Positions 6,894-13,696 of a DNA stretch of 18,709 bases are shown one piece after another. The notes under the pieces are model-generated. The model saw nothing but the letters and a program-made list of their open reading frames with translations. It was not told where the DNA came from and searched no databases. The position numbers and the translations under genes are program-made. This DNA comes from an uncultured Prevotellaceae bacterium (GTDB lineage Bacteria > Bacteroidota > Bacteroidia > Bacteroidales > Bacteroidaceae), in NCBI GenBank assembly GCA_937902455.1, contig CALELI010000119.1, positions 1 to 18,709 on the forward strand, given 5' to 3'. Each line of letters begins with the position of its first letter. Positions within the stretch are counted from its first letter, which is position 1.

Positions 6894-7076
6894 TTTAGAC
6901 AATTTTAATAAAGTCATTAGAGCATTTTTATTGAAAATGTAGACAATATTTGTAAAAAGTCTACGCAAAATTAGGGTAAATAATTCGTGTAGACAAAAAA
7001 AAATAGTTAAAAGATGTTAAAGCGGAGGCAATTTCCTACATTTTTCATGAATTTGGATGAATAATGGGGTGTAGAC
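6894..7076. promoter_or_regulatory. Cluster of TGTAGAC boxes between the HU-like gene and recR
   Basis: TGTAGACAA occurs at 6938-6946 and 6988-6996, exactly 50 bases apart. TTTAGACAA is at 6894-6902, inverted GTCTAC at 6959-6964, and TGTAGACG at 7070-7077. Boxes 6939-6944 and 6959-6964 make a dyad with a 14-base spacer. The cluster covers the HU promoter, its start and its leader. This could be an operator region; the binding protein is unknown. Confidence 0.45.
6966..6997 (-). promoter_or_regulatory. Consensus promoter for the HU-like gene
   Basis: On the minus strand TTTG (6997-6994), 20 bases, then TAATTTTG (6973-6966): both elements and the spacing match the Bacteroidetes consensus. The predicted start is near 6959, about 100 bases before the HU ATG. 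One TGTAGACA box (6988-6995) overlaps the -33, and another in the opposite orientation (6959-6964) lies at the start site. Confidence 0.75.
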
Positions 7077-7089
7077 GGAAAAAAAAGTG

Positions 7090-7097
7090 TAAATTTG
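7090..7097 (+). promoter_or_regulatory. Candidate -7 element for recR
   Basis: TAAATTTG matches TAnnTTTG and would start transcription near 7104, just before the ATG at 7106 (an almost leaderless mRNA). No TTTG stands about 20 bases upstream. If real, it supports the 7106 start over the ATG at 7064, which would lie upstream of the transcript. Confidence 0.35.
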
Positions 7098-7105
7098 CAG
7101 AAGAA

Positions 7106-7714
7106 ATGGACCAAAGGTATTCATCGGATTTGTTTAGACGGGCAGTGGACGAATTTTCGAAGCTGCCTGGTGTGGGACGGAAGACCGCCGTCAGGCTGGT
7201 GCTGCATATCTTACGGCTGGACAAGGATGTCGTGGACGGATTTGCCGACGCCATCAAGGAACTGCGCCACGAGATAAAATACTGCAGTGTGTGCCATAAC
7301 ATATCCGATACGGAGGTGTGTGACATCTGCAGTGACGAGAAGAGAGACAAGTCAACGGTATGTGTCGTGGAAAACATCCAAGACGTGATGGCAATTGAGG
7401 CCACGACCCAATATCATGGTCTTTACCATGTGCTTGGAGGCGTAATCAGTCCGATGGAGGGTGTCGGTCCTACTGACCTGGAAATAGAATCACTCGTGAA
7501 CCGGGTTGCCGAAGGAGGGGTGACGGAAGTGATTCTGGCGCTCAGTTCAACCGTCGAAGGTGACACGACAAACTTTTTCATCTCGAGGAAACTGGCGAAG
7601 TATGACGTGCGGCTGACTGTGCTTGCAAGAGGATTGTCAATGAACGACGAGTTGCAGTATACTGACGAAATCACTCTGGGAAGGTCGATTGTAAACAGAG
7701 TGGAATATAAGTGA
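7106..7714 (+). CDS. recR: Recombination mediator protein RecR
   Basis: Works with RecO (and RecF) to load RecA on gapped DNA. From the ATG at 7106 it has 202 residues, the usual RecR length; an ATG 42 bases upstream adds a basic stretch (GCRRKKKCK) not expected in the family. Order of parts: helix-hairpin-helix LPGVGRKTAVRL (about 20-31), four-Cys zinc motif C60-x2-C63-x8-C72-x2-C75, and a Toprim domain beginning STVCVVENIQDVMAIE, with VLGGVISPMEGVGP and LARGLSMNDELQYTDEITL near the end, all typical. The GT2 gene follows after 54 bases on the same strand. It is divergent from the HU-like gene. Confidence 0.95.
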   Translation: MDQRYSSDLFRRAVDEFSKLPGVGRKTAVRLVLHILRLDKDVVDGFADAIKELRHEIKYCSVCHNISDTEVCDICSDEKRDKSTVCVVENIQDVMAIEATTQYHGLYHVLGGVISPMEGVGPTDLEIESLVNRVAEGGVTEVILALSSTVEGDTTNFFISRKLAKYDVRLTVLARGLSMNDELQYTDEITLGRSIVNRVEYK

Positions 7715-7730
7715 CCTCGCTACGCTCGGA

Positions 7731-7758
7731 GTGAAAAGTGAATAGTGGACAGTAAATA
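7731..7758 (+). repeat. Heptamer array GTGAAAA-type before the GT2 gene
   Basis: Units GTGAAAA, GTGAATA, GTGGACA and GTAAATA follow each other exactly every 7 bases, ending 10 bases before the GT2 ATG. The array is preceded by CTCGGA; the 18 bases 7725-7742 recur as an exact inverted copy at 17670-17687. Confidence 0.8.
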
Positions 7759-7768
7759 ATCATATTGG

Positions 7769-8956
7769 ATGAAACTTAGTGTTGTCATAGTAAGTTATAA
7801 TGTGAGGTTTTATCTGAGTCAGTGCATTGACTCGGTACGACGGGGCATGGATGGCATTGAGGGGGAGATATTCGTGGTGGACAACTGCAGTAATGACGAT
7901 ACTGAGACGTGGATTTGTGAACGCTATCCTAATGTTCACTACATCGGTAATAAAGACAACGTTGGTTTCGCGAAAGCAAACAACCAGGCTCTCAGGCTTG
8001 CACAGGGAGAATATGTTGTGTTGCTGAATCCAGACACAATCGTAGGTGAGAATGTACTGAGGGAAGTGATCAGCGTGATGGACAGAGAACAGAATGCAGG
8101 AGGAGCAGGAGTGATGATGCTGAAACAGGATGGTGGTTTTGCTCTCGAATCAAGGAGAGGAGTCCCTACTCCATTCACATCGTTCTGCAAGATGACCGGA
8201 CTTTGCAAGCTGTTTCCAAAAAGCAGGACGTTCGGAGGATATTACATGCAATATCTCGACCGTGAGAAGATCGCAGACATTGAAATCATCTCTGGAGCTT
8301 GCATGTTCATACGCAGATCCGTGCTCGACGAAGCAGGACTGCTGGACGAGACATTCTTCATGTACGGAGAGGACATTGACCTGTCGTACCGTCTGCTGAA
8401 CACCGGCAAGAGAAACCTGTATATTCCTTCAGCAATACTGCACTATAAGGGTGAAAGCACGAAGAAGAACAGTTTCAGATATGTGAACGCATTCTATCAG
8501 GCCATGCTCATTTTCTTCGAGAAACACTATGGTGGATACAGCAAGATGTTGTCAGTTCCAATAAAGGGAGCAATCTACCTGAAAGGATTCGCTGACTACT
8601 TGTGGCAGCAGTGCAAGGTGATGATTGACAAGCATGACACCTTATATTATATACAGAAGAGCCGTTTCCTCCTTATTGGCGGAAGCAGAAACATGGAGAG
8701 AATGATTGGTAAATGCGAAGCTAAGGGAATCATCTACGATTCAGTCGTTGCCTCACAGGACATAATCGAATCAGGACACACAAGCCTGAACGACATGGGC
8801 AGAGATTATGACTACATCGTCTACGACATGGATGTATTCAGGTACGAGACTGTGCTTGAAGCATTCAGGCAGACAGGCAACAAAAAACCATCGCCGATGA
8901 TTGCAACGTATCATAGCGATGGTGATGTGATTATTACCGGAAGTATGGTATTCTGA
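7769..8956 (+). CDS. Family 2 glycosyltransferase with C-terminal extra domain
   Basis: A GT-A fold glycosyltransferase of the rhamnosyltransferase-like type, probably adding a sugar to a surface polysaccharide or lipopolysaccharide at the inner face of the membrane. Visible motifs: VVIVSYN (5-11), VVDNCSNDDT (36-45), NVGFAKANN (64-72), NPDT at 87-90 as the DxD-like metal site, and MYGEDIDLSYRLL (198-210) with the catalytic-type ED. The remaining part (about 275-395) is not needed for GT2: it holds RFLLIGGSRNMERMI and DYDYIVYDMD, resembling a small Rossmann-like nucleotide-binding domain. It follows recR with no promoter match between. Its stop is 5 bases from the stop of the convergent TlpA-like gene. 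Donor and acceptor are unknown. Confidence 0.87.
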   Translation: MKLSVVIVSYNVRFYLSQCIDSVRRGMDGIEGEIFVVDNCSNDDTETWICERYPNVHYIGNKDNVGFAKANNQALRLAQGEYVVLLNPDTIVGENVLREVISVMDREQNAGGAGVMMLKQDGGFALESRRGVPTPFTSFCKMTGLCKLFPKSRTFGGYYMQYLDREKIADIEIISGACMFIRRSVLDEAGLLDETFFMYGEDIDLSYRLLNTGKRNLYIPSAILHYKGESTKKNSFRYVNAFYQAMLIFFEKHYGGYSKMLSVPIKGAIYLKGFADYLWQQCKVMIDKHDTLYYIQKSRFLLIGGSRNMERMIGKCEAKGIIYDSVVASQDIIESGHTSLNDMGRDYDYIVYDMDVFRYETVLEAFRQTGNKKPSPMIATYHSDGDVIITGSMVF

Positions 8957-8961
8957 CCTCC

Positions 8962-10431
8962 TTATTCCTTTACTATGTCAGGCCTCTTGTAACCAAGATG
9001 CTTATTGGTGAGTTCCTCCTTTATCACTTCGTTTCCAGGATAGCCTATATGCTTGTGGGCTACGGCACCATAATCGTCAACTATTACATAAGTCGGGATT
9101 CCCTGACTCTCGAACTGCTTCAGAAGGGTGTCATACTGTTCTGCGGTGACATAATAATGGTCTCCATGAATTGTAGGAATCATCTTGTTCCAGGTCTCCT
9201 TCGGACTTGAAGGTCCTGTGACATATATGAAGTTGACCTTTCCCTTGAGTTCCTGCTTGAGAGGTTCGATAGTCTTCATGGCAGCCTTGCACGGTCCACA
9301 CCATGTTGCCCAGAAATCCACGAGTATCGGTTTTCCCTTGTAAGGTTCCACAAGCGCCTTGAAGACATCCTCGCCCTTCAGGTCTTCAGGAATTGACTTG
9401 ATGACAAACTGCGGATTCCTTGCATTCTCTTCAAGCATCGCCTTCATGACAGCATTCTTGTCGAGGATTTCCTGTTCGAATGCAGGACAGTCAGCTGCCA
9501 CTTTCTGCAGTTCCTCAGGAGTAAGCACTTGAAGATTATCAATAGTAGCACAGTATTTCCTTGCCTTTGCCAGCTGGCCGAAGCTCTCGGGTACAGTGTT
9601 GGTGGTGACATTCATCAGGTCGTTCATCGACGAGGCATATTCTGAGAGAGAGGATACATACTGAGTATACAGTGCGTTGTCGGTTCCGAACAGGTTCCAG
9701 TCCTTCACCTCATTCCAGTAATCCTCAGGCATGACATAGTCGGTCGCCTTCTTACCGTTAGCATAAGCAAGAATTGAGGCACATCCCGTCATGGCAGTTG
9801 CTGTAGTCTGCTGGTACACCGTCTTCATGTAGTCCTTATAGACTCCACTGAGACGCTTGTCTGCATTGACTTCTGCAATGCAGTCTGCATACATCTTCAG
9901 CATAGTTGCCCTATAGTCAGCAATACCCTTGTCCTTGAACTGCTTTAGCCCTTCGCCACTGAGTTGTGAAAGGATATTCCTTGAAGAATACTTACCTCCA
10001 TAGTTGGCAAAGTCCTTATTGAAGTCAGCATTGTCACCCTTGAAGGTCCATGCCGGTTTCTTTGCGTTAGGATCATTGAGCAACTTGGCATCAACAGTTA
10101 CGACTGTCTCCTTGCCAGGAGTCATAAGAAACTGAACACTCTTCTCCAGGTCTGGAAATGTAAGGGTCACTAACTGCGTGTAAGAAAGCACTACGGAAGT
10201 CCTGAATTCGCCTGTCGTAGAGATTTCGTCATTGTACACAGATTTCTTCTCGCCTGATGCACCAGAGACATATTTGAGTGTCACCTTGTCATCAGCATTC
10301 GGGGTGTAGTGCTTGACTATCAGTAAAAGTGTTGCTGGTTCGCTACCGTAGGTCAGGCCAGGAAGTTGTTTCTGCGCCATACACAACGCGCATACCATAA
10401 GTGCCATTGCAATAATAAACGTTCTCTTCAT
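8962..10431 (-). CDS. TlpA-like thioredoxin-fold protein, exported
   Basis: A 489-residue protein with an N-terminal signal peptide (cut near CMAQ|KQ), a long middle region of unknown fold (beta-rich to about 140, then helical), and a C-terminal thioredoxin domain (about 360-475). The active site is WCGPC at 377-381 after ILVDFWAT, and the cis-proline strand is GIPTYVIVDD. Bacteroidetes have many such large TlpA/AhpC-type proteins acting in the envelope as disulfide reductases. The partner cannot be deduced. Thr or Val is usual before the cis-Pro; here it is Ile. The gene lies 48 bases after mnmA on the same strand without its own clear promoter, and part of the gap is a heptamer array. Confidence 0.85.
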   Translation of the reverse strand: MKRTFIIAMALMVCALCMAQKQLPGLTYGSEPATLLLIVKHYTPNADDKVTLKYVSGASGEKKSVYNDEISTTGEFRTSVVLSYTQLVTLTFPDLEKSVQFLMTPGKETVVTVDAKLLNDPNAKKPAWTFKGDNADFNKDFANYGGKYSSRNILSQLSGEGLKQFKDKGIADYRATMLKMYADCIAEVNADKRLSGVYKDYMKTVYQQTTATAMTGCASILAYANGKKATDYVMPEDYWNEVKDWNLFGTDNALYTQYVSSLSEYASSMNDLMNVTTNTVPESFGQLAKARKYCATIDNLQVLTPEELQKVAADCPAFEQEILDKNAVMKAMLEENARNPQFVIKSIPEDLKGEDVFKALVEPYKGKPILVDFWATWCGPCKAAMKTIEPLKQELKGKVNFIYVTGPSSPKETWNKMIPTIHGDHYYVTAEQYDTLLKQFESQGIPTYVIVDDYGAVAHKHIGYPGNEVIKEELTNKHLGYKRPDIVKE

Positions 10432-10449
10432 TGTCGATATGATTTAAAA

Positions 10450-10484
10450 GTGTTATTCTTCATTTTTCATTATTCATGTTCATT
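10450..10484 (-). repeat. Heptamer array TGAAAAA-type between mnmA and the TlpA-like gene
   Basis: Read on the minus strand: TGAACA (6), TGAATAA, TGAAAAA, TGAAGAA, TAACACT, with a 7-base step after the first unit. The array begins at the mnmA stop codon and ends about 20 bases before the TlpA-like ATG. Confidence 0.65.
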
Positions 10485-11529
10485 CTATCTCTCCGGAGCC
10501 ATAACAGAGATGGTGGTTCTCGTCGTAGATGACACAGAACTGTCCTGGAGCAACTCCGTGGATTTTCTCCTCTGCCTGCAAATGCCAGGAGCCATCTGGA
10601 TTCTGAACAAGTATGCCTTTATGGAACTCAGGAGTGTGACGGATCTTGAATGTGACGGAAGGGCACTCGAGAGGTTCCGTGATGAAGTGCATGTCGTGCA
10701 TCTCGATATGATCCTTATAGACCTTCTCGGGTTCATAGCCATGCGAGACAAAGAGAATATTGCGTTTCAGGTTCTTCTTCACGACAAACCAAGGGCCGCC
10801 ACCAAATCCGAGTCCCTTCCTCTGCCCTATCGTATAGAACCATAAGCCCTTGTGTTCCCCAATCTTATGACCAGTCTCCAGTTCACGCACATCTCCTGGA
10901 TTCTCTCCAAGATGTGCCTTTATATAGTCACGGAAGTCAATGTCGCCCAGGAAACAGATTCCCTGCGAATCACGTCTCTTGGCATTGAGAAGCCCAGCCT
11001 TGTCGGCAATGTCTCTCACCTCATGCTTCCACAAGTGGCCTGTAGGAAACATCAGTTTGCTGACCTGGGCATAATCAAGTTGACAGAGGAAATCGGTCTG
11101 GTCCTTCACCGGGTCGGGACTCGTTGCCAGCCACACCTTTCCATCTATTTCCTCGGTGGCGGCATAATGTCCTGTTGCGGTCTTGTCGAATTCATGACCG
11201 GCCTTTGCCTCGAAGCATCCAAACTTGATGAGTTTGTTACACATCACATCAGGATTTGGAGTCAGACCCTGACGCGCCTTGTCCATAGTATAGGCAACGA
11301 CTTGTTCCCAGTATTCCTTGTGAAGGTCGATGATGTCGAACGGACAGCCGTAACGCTTTGCCAGCCATCTACAGATCTCCACATCCTCCTCCGATGTGCA
11401 GTTCCATTCCGTATCGCGGTCAGGTCCAATCTTTATATAGAAGAGGTGTGGCGTATATCCCTGTTCCTTCAGCAGATGTACGCTCACTGCGGAGTCCACC
11501 CCACCCGATACCAGCGCTGCTATGTTCAT
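10480..11529 (-). CDS. mnmA: tRNA-specific 2-thiouridylase MnmA
   Basis: Thiolates U34 at the wobble position of the Lys, Glu and Gln tRNAs, using ATP activation and a persulfide sulfur donor. The 349 residues match the family length. PP-loop SGGVDSA at 8-14; NPDVMCNKLIKF with catalytic Cys97; RRDSQGICFLGD with the second catalytic Cys192; the FYTIGQRKGLGFGGG segment (about 232-246) of the central domain; and a beta-barrel C terminus ending APGQFCVIYDENHHLCYGSGEIE (broken here only by the family's usual variation). The start overlaps the nadA stop by 4 bases, so translation of the two is probably coupled. Some Bacteroidetes carry two mnmA copies; whether this is the only one here cannot be seen. 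Confidence 0.95.
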   Translation of the reverse strand: MNIAALVSGGVDSAVSVHLLKEQGYTPHLFYIKIGPDRDTEWNCTSEEDVEICRWLAKRYGCPFDIIDLHKEYWEQVVAYTMDKARQGLTPNPDVMCNKLIKFGCFEAKAGHEFDKTATGHYAATEEIDGKVWLATSPDPVKDQTDFLCQLDYAQVSKLMFPTGHLWKHEVRDIADKAGLLNAKRRDSQGICFLGDIDFRDYIKAHLGENPGDVRELETGHKIGEHKGLWFYTIGQRKGLGFGGGPWFVVKKNLKRNILFVSHGYEPEKVYKDHIEMHDMHFITEPLECPSVTFKIRHTPEFHKGILVQNPDGSWHLQAEEKIHGVAPGQFCVIYDENHHLCYGSGEIE

Positions 11530-12431
11530 GACAGTCTCAGCATTTTTTCAATTGGCCTTATTGCCATGCTGGCCAGTTCCTTGTCGACAATGACCTCTGG
11601 CTGCTCAGTGAGCAGGGCCGTATAGAGTTTATCCAACGTATTCAGGCGCATATAGTCGCACACGTTCCCTACGGGATAGAATTTCTTGCCAGGGGATGAT
11701 TCCTTCATCTTGTGAATCACTCCATTCTCAGTTGCCACGATAAATTCATCGGATGCTGATTCTGCGCTGTACTTCAGGAGGTCGGCAGTACTTCCAAGTT
11801 TGTCGGCAAGCAACTGGATGTCCTTAGGACATTCTGGATGTACGAGTACTTCTGCATTCGGATGTTCCTGCTTGAGCGAGAGTATTTCCTTTGCCGTAAA
11901 CCCACTATGAACATGGCATCCTCCATTCCAGAGAAGCATTTCGCGACCTGTCTGCTCGTTGATGAACCTACCGAGGTTCTTGTCGGGACCAAAGATGAGT
12001 TTCTCGTCCTTCGGGTAACTCTCTACCACCTTCATGGCATTGGAACTTGTGACGACAACATCACTCAGAGCCTTGACCGATGCAGTTGTGTTGACGTAAC
12101 TGACCACCTTGTATCCTGGATGTTCATCAATGAACCGTTTCAGGTCGGCAGCCTGACAGCTGTCAGCCAGAGAGCAACCAGCCTTTTCGTCGAGGACAAG
12201 TACCTTCTTCTCCGGACATAGAATCTTACAAGTCTCGCCCATGAAGTTCACTCCACACATCACGATGACATCAGCATCGGTCTTTGCAGCCCATTTGGCA
12301 AGTGCAAGTGAATCACCCACAAAGTCAGCAATATCCTGCACTTCTGATTCAGTATAGTAATGAGCAAGAACCACTGCATTCTTTTCCTTACGCAGACGAT
12401 TAATCTCGCTCTTCAACAGTCTTTTGTCCAT
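11526..12431 (-). CDS. nadA: Quinolinate synthase
   Basis: Condenses iminoaspartate with dihydroxyacetone phosphate to quinolinate in de novo NAD synthesis; a [4Fe-4S] enzyme of the cytoplasm. The 301 residues match the short NadA type. Three internally repeated domains are evident: the probable cluster ligands C86 (AGCSLADSC), C172 (GGCHVHSG) and C258 (GNVCDYM) are evenly spaced 86 residues apart, as in Thermotoga-type NadA. Other family motifs are VLAHYYT (21-27), VMCGVNFMGET (57-67) and YVNTTASVKA. No nadB or nadC partner lies in this window. It is the first gene of a likely nadA-mnmA-tlpA-like unit with a -7 element at 12482-12489. Confidence 0.96.
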   Translation of the reverse strand: MDKRLLKSEINRLRKEKNAVVLAHYYTESEVQDIADFVGDSLALAKWAAKTDADVIVMCGVNFMGETCKILCPEKKVLVLDEKAGCSLADSCQAADLKRFIDEHPGYKVVSYVNTTASVKALSDVVVTSSNAMKVVESYPKDEKLIFGPDKNLGRFINEQTGREMLLWNGGCHVHSGFTAKEILSLKQEHPNAEVLVHPECPKDIQLLADKLGSTADLLKYSAESASDEFIVATENGVIHKMKESSPGKKFYPVGNVCDYMRLNTLDKLYTALLTEQPEVIVDKELASMAIRPIEKMLRLS

Positions 12432-12481
12432 TCTTCTTCAATTTTATATTTCAAGTCCTGACACAAATTGATTTACATCTG

Positions 12482-12489
12482 CAAAGATA
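12482..12489 (-). promoter_or_regulatory. -7 element for nadA
   Basis: TATCTTTG on the minus strand (12489-12482) matches TAnnTTTG. The predicted start near 12475 gives a leader of about 44 bases to the nadA ATG. The place where the -33 should be (around 12510) is occupied by a heptamer array with no TTTG. Confidence 0.6.
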
Positions 12490-12496
12490 ATAAATA

Positions 12497-12531
12497 ATTA
12501 CGAATTATGGATTACGAACCATGAATTGTTT
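12497..12531 (+). repeat. Heptamer array ATTACGA-type upstream of nadA
   Basis: ATTACGA, ATTATGG, ATTACGA, ACCATGA and ATTGTTT follow every 7 bases. It lies between the second GH43 stop and the nadA promoter, and covers the expected -33 position. The strand is arbitrary. Confidence 0.75.
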
Positions 12532-12563
12532 CTCAGTTCCCGCCTTAAAGCTTGTCTAAAAAG

Positions 12564-13604
12564 TTATTTGCTCGGATAAGCCTTGAGGAGTTTCTTCACT
12601 TCTTTCTTCGTGAGCCAGATGACGGCGCCATGTTTCTGTTCCTCGAATCCGCTACGCTGCATCTTGCCTTCTCCGAAATAGCCGAGCGAATGGTAGGTGA
12701 AGAAATCTGTCGTTTCCATGAATCCGAAGTTCATGGGATGGCGGTTGAAGTTATCGAACATCACAACATATTTCTCCTCGCCGATACGTTTCCAGCAGTT
12801 AGGAGCCTCATGGCCCTGTCGCTCACCATCGTGATAAGTGTCGTCGATAGTATATGGACCTGTGATATTCTTGCTGTAGGCATGACGCGGTGTGGCTGAA
12901 TGTTCATGACTGACAAAGAAAAGATGGTAAGTATCTCCTACCTTGATGATATCGCTGTCGATGACATTATATTTCTTTCCTGGTGCCTCGAAGAGTAGTT
13001 TTGGGGTGGAGAGCATCTCGGTGAAGTCGTCATTCATGTAGATGTAGTAAATCTGGTTTGGAGCATTGCCGAAACGGGTTGTAAAATGCACGAGCAGGTT
13101 TCCCTTTTCGTAATCCCATACGGTTTCGGGTGCCCAGGCACATCCCATCTCGCCCCAGTCAATACCGTCCACGACCCCGAGTGTCGTGAAGTCGATGTTG
13201 GTGCGTGTCCAGTTGATGAGGTCGTGGCTCTTCATGAGTACAAGTCCCCGGTTGTTTCCCCATCCGTACTTGTCGCCGTCACGTTCCCACTGAGTAGTAC
13301 GGAATCCAGCCCTGCGTCCGTAGACATGCAGGTCGGTCATTGCCAGATAGAAGTCACCATTCGGGGCGCGGAAGACATGTGGGTCGCGGATGCCTTTCTG
13401 CATGGCAATCGTATCGCCACCAATTATCGGCTTGTCGTTGTTGAGTCCTACCCAGTTATAGCCATCATAGCTCACGGCCATGTGAAGTCCATGATCCTGG
13501 TCCTTGTGGTACACCATGAGGTAACCACCCATCTTCGCCTCCTGGGCATATCCGGCAATGGAGCCCATGAGGAAGAGCAGCAAAGAAAGAGTTCTGTATT
13601 TCAT
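12564..13604 (-). CDS. Secreted single-domain GH43-like glycoside hydrolase
   Basis: A 346-residue exported protein: signal peptide 1-20 (cut at GYA|QE) and one five-bladed propeller of GH43/GH-F type. Landmarks: MAVSYDGYNW (42-51), IRDPHVFRAPNGDFYLAMT (72-90) with D74 as a probable catalytic base, WAPETVWDYE (157-166), VIDSDIIKVGDTYHLFFVS (214-232) and GHEAPNCWKR (264-273) with E266 as a probable acid. It probably cleaves alpha-L-arabinofuranosyl or beta-xylosyl linkages of plant glycans; specificity is not decidable here. It differs strongly from the GH43 at 159-1805 and lacks the added binding domain. It lies just downstream of the mmdB terminator, with no room for a normal promoter in the 31 bases before its ATG. 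Confidence 0.83.
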   Translation of the reverse strand: MKYRTLSLLLFLMGSIAGYAQEAKMGGYLMVYHKDQDHGLHMAVSYDGYNWVGLNNDKPIIGGDTIAMQKGIRDPHVFRAPNGDFYLAMTDLHVYGRRAGFRTTQWERDGDKYGWGNNRGLVLMKSHDLINWTRTNIDFTTLGVVDGIDWGEMGCAWAPETVWDYEKGNLLVHFTTRFGNAPNQIYYIYMNDDFTEMLSTPKLLFEAPGKKYNVIDSDIIKVGDTYHLFFVSHEHSATPRHAYSKNITGPYTIDDTYHDGERQGHEAPNCWKRIGEEKYVVMFDNFNRHPMNFGFMETTDFFTYHSLGYFGEGKMQRSGFEEQKHGAVIWLTKKEVKKLLKAYPSK

Positions 13605-13606
13605 AA

Positions 13607-13627
13607 TTAAACCTTTAACCTATAACC
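13607..13627 (-). repeat. Heptamer array GGTTAAA-type directly before the GH43 start
   Basis: On the minus strand GGTTATA, GGTTAAA and GGTTTAA in tandem, ending 2 bases before the ATG. Only three units, but the 7-base step is exact. Confidence 0.65.
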
Positions 13628-13635
13628 TTATTTAG

Positions 13636-13668
13636 TAAAAAGGCAGCGGCCTGGAGAGTCGCTGCCTT
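13636..13668 (-). terminator. Rho-independent terminator after mmdB
   Basis: AAGGCAGCG (13640-13648) pairs perfectly with CGCTGCCTT (13660-13668) around an 11-base loop. On the minus strand the stem runs into TTTTTA. It lies 28 bases past the mmdB stop and closes the mce-mmd operon. Confidence 0.88.
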
Positions 13669-13696
13669 GGATATTGTGTCGGGACATAAGTCTCGA

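Noticed and set aside
7064..7105. Upstream ATG as the start of recR
   Set aside because: It would add a basic Cys-containing stretch foreign to RecR and lies upstream of the candidate -7 element.
10852..11625. A 257-residue plus-strand ORF opposite mnmA
   Set aside because: Antisense shadow of mnmA and nadA, with no family features.
159..13604. A polysaccharide utilisation locus built from the two GH43 genes
   Set aside because: They are 11 kb apart, on opposite strands, and no SusC/SusD, sensor or transporter genes lie between.
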